The notes beneath the pieces were generated by a model that was given only the letters and a program-made list of their open reading frames with translations, was not told where the DNA came from and did not search any database. Shown here one piece after another: positions 17,000 through 27,348 of a stretch of DNA of 64,000 bases (its first letter is position 1; every line of letters begins with the position of its first letter). Made by a program: the position numbers and the translations under genes. This stretch comes from Xanthomonas sp. GPE 39 (GTDB lineage Bacteria > Pseudomonadota > Gammaproteobacteria > Xanthomonadales > Xanthomonadaceae), in assembly GCF_000963005.1 (NCBI RefSeq), contig NZ_JZHZ01000007.1, positions 1,880,848 to 1,944,847 on the forward strand, in the 5' to 3' direction.

Positions 17000-17935
17000 C
17001 GAGGCGACGACTCCACGCCCTCCGCACACCCTGAGTCGTGGCCGGGTTTAGAGTCCGAGTTTTGATGATATCGATGTTTTGCAAATGCTTGGCGTAGTAA
17101 GTGGGTATCATCCCGCCGATGGTGTTTTTGGCGCGTTCTTCGCTGCATTCCCGGCGCCAGCGTTCGATCTCTGCGCAGGCGTGAAGCAGTGTCGTGGGAA
17201 CCGGTGCTCGCTGAAACATTCATCGCGCAAGCGAGCGTTGAACGACGCCACGTAGGCGTTCTGGTTTGGCTTACCCGGCTGGATCAGCCGAAGCTACACG
17301 CCGCGCTCATGGGCCCAGCGGACCATCGCCTTGCCACAGACGTCCTTGCCGCTGTCGGTGCGGATCACCTGCGGCAAGTGGCGTAGTCGTACCAACCGGT
17401 CGAGCACGCGCGTCACGCCATGTCCCCAGATCGCACGTTCCACTTCGATCGCCACCGCTTCATGCGTGGCATCGTCCACGATCACCAGGCACTTGAGTGC
17501 CCGGCCTTCAGCGGTGCGGTCGAACACCAAGTCCATCGACCATCCCTGGTTGGCCCGCACTTGCCGCAGCAGCGATTGACGCTCGCCGATGGGCGCTTTT
17601 TGCGCCTGCGACGCTGCACTTGCAGGTGCTGCTCGCGATACAACCGCTCCACGCGCTTGTAGTTCACGATGCGACCTGCCTGCCGCAGTGTGAGATGGAT
17701 CATCCCCACGCCATCGCGGCGATGGCGATGGCGATGGCGATGGCGATGCGCCAACGCAAGGATGCGCTCGCGCAACTCGACGTTGCGATTGGCGCGCGGA
17801 CAATAGCGCAGCGCACTGACGCTCATGCCGATCACTGCCAAAATGCAGTGCGGGTTTGTGTGTGGTGCGGATTTGCAGTTCGCACGCTTGGCCGCTGCGG
17901 GGTTGCCAAGCTGTGGAGCTTGGTCCACAATGCAC
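17000..17935 (-). pseudogene. IS3-family (IS407-group) transposase OrfB, frameshifted
   Basis: Minus-strand frames spell most of an OrfB: RERILALAHRH, VNYKRVERLYREQHLQV and RRRRKKRP, then in another frame WSMDLVFDRTAEGRALKCL, VIVDDATHEAVAIEVER and IRTDSGKDVCGKAM. A third frame gives NQNAYVASFNARLRDE-like residues, and a fourth ERWRRECSEERAKNTIGG with an NPATTQ end. The DDE domain is thus split by at least three frameshifts and cannot be functional without recoding. OrfA is missing. End coordinates are approximate because no terminal inverted repeats were identified. Confidence 0.88.
17718..17747. repeat. Hexanucleotide tandem repeat inside the transposase relic
   Basis: Five uninterrupted copies of GGCGAT. 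On the minus strand they encode an expanded His-Arg run where the intact transposase family has only a short HRHRR segment. Slippage expansion in a pseudogene is the simplest reading. Confidence 0.85.
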
Positions 17936-18021
17936 TCCCTTGCTATCTGTTTCATTCAAAAAATTCTTTTGAATCAAACTCTTGGGTTGCAAGCGCAGAA
18001 AGTGTAGAACTTCTGCGACAC

Positions 18022-18049
18022 AGGCCCCGGCAGCGGGGCTTTGTTTTTG
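18022..18049 (+). terminator. Orphan intrinsic terminator
   Basis: An eight-pair stem containing GGCCCCG with GCAG loop and CGGGGCT, followed by TTTGTTTTTG. It lies just upstream of tRNA-Cys and has no intact plus-strand gene before it, so it probably ended a transcript now lost or displaced by IS activity. Confidence 0.7.
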
Positions 18050-18091
18050 TCGATCGCGGCGATAGCGCTCCGACGAGATGTTAAGTCCATC

Positions 18092-18165
18092 GGCCTGGTG
18101 GCAGAGTGGTTATGCAGCGGACTGCAAATCCGCGTACGCCGGTTCAATTCCGACCCAGGCCTCCA
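18092..18165 (+). tRNA. tRNA-Cys(GCA)
   Basis: Acceptor GGCCTGG pairs with CCAGGCC. The anticodon stem CGGAC-like loop holds GCA (ACTGCAAAT), the T-arm contains GGTTCAATTCC, and discriminator T plus CCA end at 18165. In related genomes tRNA-Gly and tRNA-Cys usually follow pgsA on one strand; here Cys faces the other way. Confidence 0.95.
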
Positions 18166-18536
18166 TCTCGATTCAACGACCCGCCGTTGATTTTGCGACT
18201 GCTCGCTGCTGCGCAATTAAAACATCCGTTCCGCATCCTGACTGCCTCGACATTACCCTGCCGCTGAGTGCATGGCGCTTTGCAGATGCCGGGAAAGATC
18301 ATCTTTCATCTCTCACCTGTGCGGATCCACATTGTTTGCGGCATGCAAACTCTGCTGTCACGCCTATCCGTTACCTGATGCCATTCGTTCGGCAGCAGAT
18401 AGTCGGGGTGCGTGATCGATCTGGGTCACAATGCAAAGAACGCCATCGCCGAGTGGATCTAGGGAAGGGCGAAACGGGGCGAGGTTCTTGATCTGAAGTA
18501 TTTGCCGCTATCGATGTATGTCGATGGGCCTGAATA
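18166..18536. other. Intergenic DNA between tRNA-Cys and inverted tRNA-Gly
   Basis: No intact gene seen. Near the right end one plus-strand frame reads IDLGHNAKNAIAEWI, a stop, then GRAKRGEVLDLKYLPLSM, which may be a relic of a coding sequence, but no family was recognised. Confidence 0.3.
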
Positions 18537-18612
<76 letters not shown>

Positions 18613-18624
18613 TTGAGGCCGCGA

Positions 18625-18652
18625 ATTCTACCTGGAACACAGAGGCTGTCAA
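18625..18652 (-). promoter_or_regulatory. Near-consensus sigma-70 promoter for tRNA-Gly
   Basis: On the minus strand, TTGACA (18652-18647) and TAGAAT (18630-18625) are separated by 16 bp, 12 bp before the mature tRNA 5' end. The -35 box overlaps the pgsA stop codon. Confidence 0.8.
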
Positions 18653-19284
18653 CTATTAGCTTCGGTTTTTTTTGCACTCTTTTCCGCCACCGCCGCACGC
18701 TCGTCGGCGCGCAGGCTCGGCCACGCCGCATGCAGGTACTGGATCCCCGACAGCAGGGTCAGGATCGCCGCGATCGCCAGCGTCCAATCGCCGACATGGA
18801 AGATGAACAAACCCATCCACACACTCTGCGGCGGCGAGCCATCGGGCATCACCGAATACAGCAGGCATAGCAACGCGACCATCTGTGCGGTGGTCTTGAT
18901 CTTGCCGATCATCGCCACCCGCACCTTGGCACGTTGGCCGATTTCGGCCATCCATTCGCGTAACGCCGACACCGCAATCTCACGACCAACGATCACCGCC
19001 GCCCAGACTGCCATCCATGGGGTCGGATGGCCCTGCACGATCAGGAACAGCGCCACTGCCACCATCAATTTGTCGGCAACCGGATCGAGGAACGCACCGA
19101 ACGCCGAATATTGGTGGTAGCGCCGCGCCACCCAGCCGTCCAGCCAATCGGTGAATGCAGCCACGCCGAAAATCGCAGCGGCGGCGAAGTTGGTCCACGG
19201 ATAGGGCAAGTAAAACACCAGGACCAAGATCGGGATCATCACGATCCGCAGCAGCGTGAGCCAGGTAGGGATGGTCAACTTCAT
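18649..19284 (-). CDS. pgsA: CDP-diacylglycerol--glycerol-3-phosphate 3-phosphatidyltransferase
   Basis: A 211-aa inner-membrane enzyme making phosphatidylglycerol phosphate, the committed step to PG and cardiolipin. It has about four to five membrane helices. The CDP-alcohol phosphotransferase motif is complete: D-W-L-D-G-W-V-A-R at about residues 46-54, then GAFLDPVADK at about 63-72. It follows uvrC by nine bases, the usual uvrC-pgsA coupling of gammaproteobacteria, and is followed by tRNA-Gly. Confidence 0.95.
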   Translation of the reverse strand: MKLTIPTWLTLLRIVMIPILVLVFYLPYPWTNFAAAAIFGVAAFTDWLDGWVARRYHQYSAFGAFLDPVADKLMVAVALFLIVQGHPTPWMAVWAAVIVGREIAVSALREWMAEIGQRAKVRVAMIGKIKTTAQMVALLCLLYSVMPDGSPPQSVWMGLFIFHVGDWTLAIAAILTLLSGIQYLHAAWPSLRADERAAVAEKSAKKTEANS

Positions 19285-19293
19285 TGCGCTGCT

Positions 19294-21153
19294 CTACTCG
19301 CCTGCCGGGTCGGGGACCGGCAGTCCATGCAGGTTAGCGTAGATTCGCGCGGCCAGTGCGTCATTGATGCCGTCCACCCGCGCGATCTCCGCTTCGCCAG
19401 CGGCCTTGAGCCCAGCCAGTCCTCCAAAATGCTTCAGCAGGCTGGCGCGGCGACGTGGACCGATGCCTGGGATGTCTTCGAGTTTGCTGGTCATACGCGC
19501 CTTCTGGCGGCGACCACGATGGCCTGTGATGGCGAAGCGATGCGCCTCGTCGCGCACCTGCTGGATGAACTGTAGCGCCGGCGACGCCGCACCAGGACGC
19601 AACTCGCGCCCGTCCGGCATGACCAGGGTCTCGTGACCGGCACGGCGTTCTACGCCTTTGGCGACGCCGATCAACCGCACGCCCTCCACGCCCAGCGCGA
19701 TCAGCGCCGCGCTGGCTTGCGCCAACTGGCCGGCACCGCCGTCGATCAACAACACATCCGGCAGCACCGCCTCCGCCTTGGCTTCGCCTTCCACGGCACG
19801 TCGGAAACGGCGCTCGATTGCCTGACGCATCGCCGCATAGTCGTCGCCCGGTTCAATGCCGCTGATGTTGTAGCGCCGATATTGACTGCGCACCGGGCCG
19901 CTGGCGTCGAAGACCACGCACGATGCCACGGTCGCCTCACCCATGGTGTGGCTGATATCGAAACATTCCACGCGTTTAACCGGCTCCTCCAGCTCCAGCA
20001 TTTCCCGCAACGCCTCGCTGCGGGCATGCTGGGCCTGATGGCTGCTCAGTTCGCTGACCAACGCGATTTGCGCATTGCGGCTGGCCAGCTCCAGATAGCC
20101 AGCACGCTCACCACGCACGTTCCATTTGAGTTGGACTTTGCGCTCGGCAGCGGAACTCAATGCCGCTTCGATCAACGCGGCGTCGGTAATCTCGCGATCC
20201 AACAACACCTCGCGCGGCGGCGGATGTTCGGCGTAGTACTGCGACACGAACGCGCCCAGCACTTCAGCCGCACTCTCCTCGCCATTGGTCTTGGGAAAAA
20301 ACGTGCGCGTGCCGAGATTACGGCCATCGCGGAAGGCCAGCAGCAGCACACAGGCATGCGCACCCTGCGTGGCGCAAGCGAGGACGTCCAAATCCGCCGC
20401 GCGACCATCGACATATTGCCGGGTCTGCATGCTGCGCAGCGCGCCGAGCAGATCGCGCAGGCGAGCGGCACGCTCGAACTCAAGCCGCTCGCTAGCCATT
20501 TGCATCGCCTGCACCAGTTCCTCGCCGAGCTGGTCACTGCGACCGTCCAGAAACAGCATGGCGCGGCGCACTGCCTCGGCGTATTCGTCGGCCGCCACCA
20601 AGGCCACGCATGGCGCGCTACAGCGGCCGATCTGGTATTGCAGACACGGTCGCGAACGATTGCGGAACACGCTGTCCTCGCAATTACGCAGCTTGAACAG
20701 CTTATGCATCAGGTTGAGCGTCTCGCGCACGGCGGTCACGCCCGGATACGGACCAAAATAGCGCCCAGGCACCGCGCGCGGACCGCGATGCAAGGCGATC
20801 CGCGGCCACTCCTCACGGGTCAACAGAACATAGGGATAGCTTTTGTCGTCGCGCAACGACACGTTGTAGCGCGGCGCCAACGATTTGATCAGTTGATTTT
20901 CCAGCAATAACGCTTCGCCCTCGCTACGAGTGACGGTCACGTCCATGCGCGCCACCTGCGCCAGCATGGTCATGGTCCGTGCGTTTTTCGGCGAACCGCT
21001 GAAATAGCTGGACACGCGCTTGCGCAGCGCGCCAGCCTTGCCGACGTACAGCAACGTGTCGTCGGCGGCATACATGCGATACACACCCGGCGCAGTACTG
21101 AGGTTGGCGGCAAACGCCTTACCATCGAACGCGGGCAATGCGGAGGCGCTCAT
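19294..21153 (-). CDS. uvrC: UvrABC excinuclease subunit C
   Basis: A 619-aa dual-incision nuclease. The N-terminal GIY-YIG domain (about residues 14-95; GVYRMY and LLYVGKAG) cuts 3' of the lesion. The UVR motif is near residues 205-240. A C-terminal endonuclease domain with FDISHTMGEATVAS cuts 5', and a helix-hairpin-helix end is at DIPGIGPRRRASLL. The start overlaps the stop of the NHL protein gene by 4 bp, placing it in the kdsB-phosphatase-NHL-uvrC-pgsA run. Confidence 0.97.
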   Translation of the reverse strand: MSASALPAFDGKAFAANLSTAPGVYRMYAADDTLLYVGKAGALRKRVSSYFSGSPKNARTMTMLAQVARMDVTVTRSEGEALLLENQLIKSLAPRYNVSLRDDKSYPYVLLTREEWPRIALHRGPRAVPGRYFGPYPGVTAVRETLNLMHKLFKLRNCEDSVFRNRSRPCLQYQIGRCSAPCVALVAADEYAEAVRRAMLFLDGRSDQLGEELVQAMQMASERLEFERAARLRDLLGALRSMQTRQYVDGRAADLDVLACATQGAHACVLLLAFRDGRNLGTRTFFPKTNGEESAAEVLGAFVSQYYAEHPPPREVLLDREITDAALIEAALSSAAERKVQLKWNVRGERAGYLELASRNAQIALVSELSSHQAQHARSEALREMLELEEPVKRVECFDISHTMGEATVASCVVFDASGPVRSQYRRYNISGIEPGDDYAAMRQAIERRFRRAVEGEAKAEAVLPDVLLIDGGAGQLAQASAALIALGVEGVRLIGVAKGVERRAGHETLVMPDGRELRPGAASPALQFIQQVRDEAHRFAITGHRGRRQKARMTSKLEDIPGIGPRRRASLLKHFGGLAGLKAAGEAEIARVDGINDALAARIYANLHGLPVPDPAGE

Positions 21154-22571
21154 TCGCTGATCGGCAGCTCGCTCAGTTCGCCGCTAGCAATGTCGTAGCG
21201 CAGCACGGCATGCGCATCGGTCTCGGCAATCCACACCGTCCCGGCACCGACCGCCAGCCCAGCCGGACCGTGCAAACGCCGTGGCAACGCCACGGTCGAC
21301 AATTCCCCACCGCCCAGACGCAGACTGCGCAGACTGCCGTTGCCGCTGTCGGCGATCCACAGCAGCGGCGCGTCCGGACTGAGCGCGATCGCTTGCGGGA
21401 ATTGCAGCCTGGCACGGCTGCGCGGACCATCCTCATGACCGAAATCCCACACTCCCTGACCACCGAGCAAGGTCTGCACCAGGTCCCCGCGCAACTGCAT
21501 CGAGCGCACCGACGATCCCAAGGCATCGCAGACATACAGCACTTGATTCACCACCGCCAGGCTGCACGGCTGCGCGAACGCGGCCAGATAGGCACTGCCG
21601 TCGCGCAACTCCAGCGTTCCCGCACCGGCACAGCGGCGCAAGCTGCGGCTGCCGAGTTCATAACTCCAGATGCAGTTATCGCCGGCCATCGCCATGTACA
21701 CATGGTTATCGGCGACCACGAGATCCTGCGGGTGGTTCAACGCGACCAGCGGGGGCTGCCCCACCGGGCCCTCGACCGGCTCGCCAGCACGTCCGTTGCC
21801 GCATAGCGTGTCGACCTGGCCGGTCAACAGGTGGATACGGCGCAGTGCGTGGTTGCCTGTATCGACGACGTACAGCACCCCACGCTGCACGGCCAACCCC
21901 TGCGGACGATGGAACGCCGCCTGGCCCAGCTCACCGTCGATCAAATCCGCAGTGCCTGTGCCGAACTGGCGTAGCACACGGCCACTGGTCGTGCATTCGA
22001 GAATGCGATGATGACCGCTATCGGCGATATACAGGCGATCCTCTGCCAGAGCCAGACCCGTGGGGAAACGCAAGGGCAAACGCGGCTCTGGTTGAGTCTC
22101 GCGGACATCGCGCAGATCCTCGTCCAACGACAGCGGCTGTTCGGCGCACACCCCTTGCAGCGCCCTGTCCAACACGACGCCACCGATCCCGACCAGACGC
22201 TCGTACTCGAAGCCATCGGCGTCCAATAGCACCAACGTCGGCCAGGAATGAATATTGAAACGCTGCCAAATCTTCCAATCCGCATCAAGCACAATCGGCA
22301 CCGAAATACCTTGGCGACGCAGCAGCTTCAGCGCGCCCTCCGGTTCGCGTTCGCTGTCAAAACGCGGCACTTGCACCGCGATGACCTGCAACCGGCCGGG
22401 ATTGCGCGTCTGCCAATGGCTCAGTTCGGCCAAGCGCTGCACGCACCACACCGAGGCAGCGTTGACGAAGGCCAACACCAGCGCGCGCCCCTGCTGTTCA
22501 CGCAGGGTGGTCGGCGCCGCATTCAGCCAGACACTGGACGACAACAGTTCCAAATCAGTAATGGAATTCAT
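21150..22571 (-). CDS. Thioredoxin-like domain plus NHL-repeat protein
   Basis: A 473-aa protein of NHLRC2-like layout. An N-terminal thioredoxin fold (about residues 10-145) is followed by NHL beta-propeller repeats (about 160-465) with recurrent LYIADSGHHRI and LYVVDTGNHALRRI-type blades. The redox site reads SVWCVQR, with one cysteine instead of CxxC, so it is unlikely to be a standard disulfide reductase. There is no signal peptide. It overlaps both neighbours by 4 bp. The function is unknown. Confidence 0.85.
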   Translation of the reverse strand: MNSITDLELLSSSVWLNAAPTTLREQQGRALVLAFVNAASVWCVQRLAELSHWQTRNPGRLQVIAVQVPRFDSEREPEGALKLLRRQGISVPIVLDADWKIWQRFNIHSWPTLVLLDADGFEYERLVGIGGVVLDRALQGVCAEQPLSLDEDLRDVRETQPEPRLPLRFPTGLALAEDRLYIADSGHHRILECTTSGRVLRQFGTGTADLIDGELGQAAFHRPQGLAVQRGVLYVVDTGNHALRRIHLLTGQVDTLCGNGRAGEPVEGPVGQPPLVALNHPQDLVVADNHVYMAMAGDNCIWSYELGSRSLRRCAGAGTLELRDGSAYLAAFAQPCSLAVVNQVLYVCDALGSSVRSMQLRGDLVQTLLGGQGVWDFGHEDGPRSRARLQFPQAIALSPDAPLLWIADSGNGSLRSLRLGGGELSTVALPRRLHGPAGLAVGAGTVWIAETDAHAVLRYDIASGELSELPISE

Positions 22572-23056
22572 CGGTCAATTATGCCGGAGTCGAAGGTAGC
22601 CGAGAGCCGCGCCACGCTAGCGACGGCGGCTTCGTCTACCAAGCGCCAGACACGCTCGAAGTGCGTGCTATCGCCAGTGTACGGATCCGGAATTTCCTCA
22701 CCTGCCGCGACTCCGGCCCAAGGCAGCCACAGCGCCATCTGCGCACGCGCCGTGATCGGAGCGCGCCGACGCACGTCGCGCAGATTGCTGGCATCGGCGC
22801 ACAAGATCCAGTCGAACGCGGCGAAATCGGCATCGCACAGCGACCGCGCACGCAGCCCGGAAATATCCACGCCGTGACCACGGGCGCAAGCGATCGCACG
22901 CGGGTCTGGCGGCTCGCCACGATGCCAATCTCCGGTACCGGCGGAATCCACCTGCACCTGCTCGGCCAGTGGCGAATGCTGCAGGTGATGACGTAACACA
23001 CCTTCGGCCATCGGCGAGCGGCAGATATTGCCCAGACAGACCATCAATAGCTTCAT
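22568..23056 (-). CDS. Low molecular weight protein-tyrosine phosphatase
   Basis: A 162-aa cytosolic phosphatase. The P-loop CLGNICRS puts catalytic Cys7 and Arg13 in the C(x)5R arrangement, and the general acid Asp is in DPYTGD near residue 127. The ATG at 23056 overlaps the kdsB stop (ATGA) and gives the exact family N-terminus [10 protein letters not shown]. Such enzymes can control tyrosine kinases of exopolysaccharide export or act on small molecules; which applies here cannot be told from the sequence. Confidence 0.93.
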   Translation of the reverse strand: MKLLMVCLGNICRSPMAEGVLRHHLQHSPLAEQVQVDSAGTGDWHRGEPPDPRAIACARGHGVDISGLRARSLCDADFAAFDWILCADASNLRDVRRRAPITARAQMALWLPWAGVAAGEEIPDPYTGDSTHFERVWRLVDEAAVASVARLSATFDSGIIDR

Positions 23057-23838
23057 GCCATGCCCTGTAGGTATGCCTCGGCACGGGCCAGATCCTCCGG
23101 GGTATCGACCCCGGGCGGGAACGGAGCCGGCGACAACGCCACCGCAATACGGAAGCCAGCCTCCAACACACGCAACTGCTCCAGTGACTCGATCTGCTCC
23201 AGCTGCCCAGGCGGCATCGCCGCGAAGCGGCGCAGGAAAGCGGCGCGATACGCGTAGATGCCGATATGACGCAACCATGGACCAGGCAGGGAAAATTGCG
23301 TGCGGGCAGCGGCAAACGCCTCGCGGTGCCATGGGATCGGCGCGCGACTGAAATACAACGCATTGCCCTGCGCATTACGCACCAACTTGACAACGTTTGG
23401 GTCGAACAGGTGGTCGGCCGCATCCACAGGCGTACCCAAAGTTGCCATTTCGGCGTCGCTTTCGGCCAATGCCTGCGCCACTGCCACGATGCCTGCGGCA
23501 GGCGCGAACGGCTCGTCGCCTTGCAAGTTGACGACCAGGGTCGCATCGTCCCAGCCGGCGATATCGGCGCATTCGGCCAGGCGATCAGTGCCCGAGACGT
23601 GCTCGGCCGAAGTCGCCGCCACATGCACACCCTGCAGATCCGCCACTGCTGCGGCAATGCGCGCATCGTCAGCCGCCACCCATACCTGCTGTGCGCCAGC
23701 GGCCAGCGCGCAGCGCGCCACATGGCGGATCAACGGCTCACCGCCAAGCAACCGCAACGGCTTGCCCGGCAAGCGCGAGGCCGCATAGCGAGCAGGAATG
23801 GCGACCACGAACGACGGCGCAGAAACAGCGCCGCTCAT
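23053..23838 (-). CDS. kdsB: 3-deoxy-manno-octulosonate cytidylyltransferase
   Basis: A 261-aa CMP-Kdo synthetase that activates Kdo for lipid A-core assembly. The N-terminal nucleotide-binding [16 protein letters not shown] is at about residues 13-28, with [15 protein letters not shown] and HIGIYAYR in family order. It starts a tightly overlapped run kdsB, phosphatase, NHL protein, uvrC. The 265 bp between it and lpxK contain no recognisable gene; many relatives keep a small Trm112-like gene there, which I do not see. Confidence 0.96.
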   Translation of the reverse strand: MSGAVSAPSFVVAIPARYAASRLPGKPLRLLGGEPLIRHVARCALAAGAQQVWVAADDARIAAAVADLQGVHVAATSAEHVSGTDRLAECADIAGWDDATLVVNLQGDEPFAPAAGIVAVAQALAESDAEMATLGTPVDAADHLFDPNVVKLVRNAQGNALYFSRAPIPWHREAFAAARTQFSLPGPWLRHIGIYAYRAAFLRRFAAMPPGQLEQIESLEQLRVLEAGFRIAVALSPAPFPPGVDTPEDLARAEAYLQGMA

Positions 23839-24103
23839 ACGACAGCGATGCCGGCAGCGGCAGACGAACGCAGGAAATATCGCGATACGAACATCATCGA
23901 TGGTCTCTCCGCAGAGTTGTCATGAATGGCAAAGCAGACGCGCCCCGGATGCACGCGCCAAGCGCGGCCGGGGCCTCACGACGCGGCATATCGCATTGTA
24001 TCGGCGAGAGCCGAAGCACCACGAAGGCCCGACATACACCAGGATTCTATCGCGCTGCGCCATCGGACACTGCGCGCATCACATTCCTCGGCACGCGGGC
24101 AGC

Positions 24104-25141
24104 TCACTCAGCGACATTGCCGGCGCGACCACGCAGCTTGTCCAACCGATCCAGCAGGGCAATCCAAAATGCCGCTGGCAATTCGGCGACCAACGGCACA
24201 CTGAAGCACCAATCATCGACAAGCGCGGCACACTTGACCGCATCCTTCTCGGTCATCAGCACCGGCAACTCGCTGCCAAAGGCCAGATCTGCCGCACTGT
24301 AACGGTGGTGATCGGGAAACGCATGCGGCACCACCCCGATGCCATGCGCGCGTAACATGGCAAAGAAGCGCTGCGGATGCGCGATACCCGCCACGGCATG
24401 CACACGCTGGCCGGCAAAACTTTGCAACGACCGCCCGCGACCACCGCGCATAGGCTGTGCATTCTCGATGCGCAGGCGCATAGCCCACTCGCCGAAGCCG
24501 ACCTGGACCTCTCCGCTGTCACTGTCCTGGCCCAGGTTGACGACCCGAAAATCGCATTCACCGCCGCGCGCGACCGGCTCGCGCAGTGGCCCGGCCGGGA
24601 GCAGACGAGCGTTGCCGTAACGGCGCTGACCATCCACCACCTCGATCTCGACGTCGCGTTGCAGCCGATAGTGCTGCAATCCATCGTCGCAGACCACGAT
24701 GTCGCAACCGGCCTGCAGCAGTGCGCGTGCGGCGGCAACGCGGTCGCGATCCACCCGCACCGGCACGCCGGTCTTGTGCGCGATCAACACCGGCTCATCG
24801 CCACCGAGCTCGGCATCTGTTGCAGACTCGATCCAGCGCGCGACCTGATCCTGGCGACGACCGTAGCCACGCGAGGCCACCCCCGGCGTCCAACCCGCTT
24901 CTTGCAGACGCCGCACCAGCGCGATGGTCAACGGTGTTTTGCCGGTGCCGCCCGCGGTGAGATTGCCCACCACCACCACAGGCACGGCGAGACTGTGACG
25001 CTTACGCCAGCCACGACGATACAGTGCGCGGCGCAGCGCGATCACCCCCGCGTACAGCGGCGTCAGCGCGTGCGCCCACAGCGGCGCGGTGCCGGTGCCG
25101 TACCAATAGGCAGGAGTCTGCCGTCCGCGTTCGTCGCTCAT
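24104..25141 (-). CDS. lpxK: Tetraacyldisaccharide 4'-kinase
   Basis: A 345-aa inner-membrane lipid A 4'-kinase. The N-terminal membrane anchor region is followed by the P-loop [11 protein letters not shown] (about residues 58-68), with RGYGR and VCDDGLQH downstream, all LpxK hallmarks. It overlaps the msbA stop by 4 bp, so lipid A phosphorylation and flipping are co-expressed. Confidence 0.96.
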   Translation of the reverse strand: MSDERGRQTPAYWYGTGTAPLWAHALTPLYAGVIALRRALYRRGWRKRHSLAVPVVVVGNLTAGGTGKTPLTIALVRRLQEAGWTPGVASRGYGRRQDQVARWIESATDAELGGDEPVLIAHKTGVPVRVDRDRVAAARALLQAGCDIVVCDDGLQHYRLQRDVEIEVVDGQRRYGNARLLPAGPLREPVARGGECDFRVVNLGQDSDSGEVQVGFGEWAMRLRIENAQPMRGGRGRSLQSFAGQRVHAVAGIAHPQRFFAMLRAHGIGVVPHAFPDHHRYSAADLAFGSELPVLMTEKDAVKCAALVDDWCFSVPLVAELPAAFWIALLDRLDKLRGRAGNVAE

Positions 25142-26910
25142 TCGAACGGCCTTTCACGAAACTGCATGCGGTGCAGGTGCGCGTAGACGCCGCCCAGTGC
25201 CAGCAGTTCGCGATGGGTGCCGCGCTCGACGATACTGCCCTGATCCATCACCAGCACTTGGTCGGCGTGTTCGATGGTGGACAGACGGTGCGCGATGACC
25301 AACGTGGTGCGCTCGGGCATCAACCGATGCAGCGCGTCTTGCACCAGGCGCTCGGATTCGTTGTCCAGCGCCGCTGTGGCCTCGTCGAGGATCAGAATCG
25401 GGGCATCCTTGAGCATGGCGCGCGCAATCGCCAAGCGCTGACGCTGACCGCCGGACAAGCGGCTACCTTTGGCACCAACCTGAGCCTGCATCCCATCGGG
25501 TAACTGCTGGACGAATTCCATAGCGTTGGCACTGGTAATCGCGTGCCGCAGTTGCGCCGCATCCGCTTGGCGCATCTCCCCGTAGGCAACGTTCTCGGCG
25601 ATGCTGCCATCGAACAGCATCACCTGCTGCCCGACCAGCGCAATCTGCCGGCGCAAATCGGCCAGACGGTAATCTTGCAACGGCTGGCCATCGAGCAGGA
25701 TCTGCCCGGATTGCGGGTCATAAAAACGTGGAATCAACTTGACCAGGCTCGATTTACCGCTACCGGAACGCCCAACGATCGCGGTCACGGTTCCAGGTGC
25801 AGCAACGAAACTGACCTCGGCCAAGGCGGGACGAACCTGTCCCGGATAACTGGCGGTCACCTGGCGGAATTCGATCAATCCTTGCGCACGAGCGATGCGG
25901 CGTGTGCCACTGTCCGGCTCCTCCGGCGCATCCAGCACCACGAACAACCGCTGCGCCGAAGCAACACCACGTTGCAGCATGTTCTGCACGTTGGTGAGAT
26001 TCTTCAATGCCGGAATGATTGCCATCATCGCGGTCATCAGCGAAACGAACTCGCCGGCGGTCAAACGCCCGGCCAATGCCTCGTGACCGGCGATCAACAA
26101 CAGCGCGGCCAGACCAATCGCACCCAGCAATTGCACCGCAGCCGAGGAGATGCCACGGGTGGACTCGACCTTCATCGCCAAACGCAGGTTGGTATCGGCC
26201 AGGCCCTGGTAGCGCTGCATCTCGCTGGCACGCGCGCCGTAGACCTTGACCTCCTGATTGCCGGACAGCGCCTGCTCGGCGGCCTGCATCAATTCCGCAT
26301 TGCTTTCCTGGATGCGGTGGCTGACCCGGCGATAGCGCTTGGCCACCCGGTCCATGACCCATGCCAGCGGCGGCGCCACCAGCAAAATCGTCACCGTCAC
26401 CGTCCAGCTGTACCACAGCATCACCGCCAGCGCGCCGACGATCTGCAACGTCTGCTGCACCATGACCTTCATCGCATCGACCGCCGCCTGCGCCACCTGA
26501 TCGCTGTCCGAGCCCAGCCGCACCAGCATCGAGGCCACCGGCTCGACATCGAAGCGGCTACCCGGCAGGCGCAGGTATTTGTCCAGCACGTTGACGCGAA
26601 AGTCGCGAGCGATGCTGCGCGCCGCGCGTCCCATCGCCATATCGGTGAAGTAACCGGCAAGACCGCGCAATACGAACAAACCGACGATCTGCAGAGGCAG
26701 CCACATCGCCACCTCGCGGTTGCGGGCAATGAAGGTCTCGTCGGTGATCGGCTTCATCAGCGCGAGAAAACCCGAGCCGGCCACAGCTTCCAACAACGCG
26801 CCAACGGCGGCGATCAATAACAAACCACGGTAGCCACCGGCATACGACAACAAGCGGCGATAGGTCCGCCAGGGTGAGTCTTGATCGGGCGTGGCGAATG
26901 GTGCGTTCAC
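25138..26910 (-). CDS. msbA: Lipid A export ABC transporter MsbA
   Basis: A 590-aa half-transporter. Six membrane helices in the first 320 residues are followed by an ATPase domain with Walker [10 protein letters not shown], signature [15 protein letters not shown], Walker [13 protein letters not shown] and the switch His in VIAHRLST. It flips core-lipid A across the inner membrane. It overlaps exbD before it and lpxK after it by 4 bp each. Confidence 0.96.
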   Translation of the reverse strand: MNAPFATPDQDSPWRTYRRLLSYAGGYRGLLLIAAVGALLEAVAGSGFLALMKPITDETFIARNREVAMWLPLQIVGLFVLRGLAGYFTDMAMGRAARSIARDFRVNVLDKYLRLPGSRFDVEPVASMLVRLGSDSDQVAQAAVDAMKVMVQQTLQIVGALAVMLWYSWTVTVTILLVAPPLAWVMDRVAKRYRRVSHRIQESNAELMQAAEQALSGNQEVKVYGARASEMQRYQGLADTNLRLAMKVESTRGISSAAVQLLGAIGLAALLLIAGHEALAGRLTAGEFVSLMTAMMAIIPALKNLTNVQNMLQRGVASAQRLFVVLDAPEEPDSGTRRIARAQGLIEFRQVTASYPGQVRPALAEVSFVAAPGTVTAIVGRSGSGKSSLVKLIPRFYDPQSGQILLDGQPLQDYRLADLRRQIALVGQQVMLFDGSIAENVAYGEMRQADAAQLRHAITSANAMEFVQQLPDGMQAQVGAKGSRLSGGQRQRLAIARAMLKDAPILILDEATAALDNESERLVQDALHRLMPERTTLVIAHRLSTIEHADQVLVMDQGSIVERGTHRELLALGGVYAHLHRMQFRERPFE

Positions 26911-27344
26911 TTGGTGCCTCCGTCCCTGTTGGTATCGGGTGCAGTGGCGATGGCGATGCGGCGGAAACCAAGCTGACCCAGCGCGTCCTGCACGGTGACT
27001 ACCGCCTGATACGGGGTCCGCGCATCGGCACGCAGCAGCACAGGCTGGGTGCGGTCCTCGCCCGCGACCTGAGCGATGCTGCGCTTGACCGATTGCAAAT
27101 CAGTGCGCAGCACTTCTTGATCGTTGACGAAATAATGCCCATCGGCATTGATCAACACGCTCAGAGTACGCGGTGGCACCGCTGTGTGCTGGTCGCTAGC
27201 GTTGGGTAGCTGCAATTGCAGCGTGGAGCGAGCCTCGAAGGTCGTCGTCACCACAAAAAAGATAATCAGCACCAGGATGACGTCGATCAGCGGCACCAAG
27301 TCGATATGCGGCTCATCCTGACCGCGCTCGTCGCGAATCCGCAC
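26907..27344 (-). CDS. exbD: Biopolymer transport protein ExbD/TolR family
   Basis: A 145-aa protein with one N-terminal membrane helix carrying the essential Asp in LIDVILVLIIFFV, and a periplasmic domain. It has a GTG start four bases after the exbB stop. With exbB it forms a proton-driven energy-coupling motor. The position directly before msbA-lpxK, conserved in Xanthomonadaceae, suggests a set distinct from TonB-linked exbBD genes. Confidence 0.93.
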   Translation of the reverse strand: MRIRDERGQDEPHIDLVPLIDVILVLIIFFVVTTTFEARSTLQLQLPNASDQHTAVPPRTLSVLINADGHYFVNDQEVLRTDLQSVKRSIAQVAGEDRTQPVLLRADARTPYQAVVTVQDALGQLGFRRIAIATAPDTNRDGGTK

Positions 27345-27348
27345 CGGC

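Noticed and set aside
17718-17747. Short tandem repeat as a CRISPR candidate
   Set aside because: Six-base units without spacers; a simple sequence repeat in a transposase relic. No CRISPR array was seen anywhere in the window.
23839-24103. Possible Trm112-like gene between kdsB and lpxK
   Set aside because: Expected from relatives, but no frame here carries the family's zinc or C-terminal motif.
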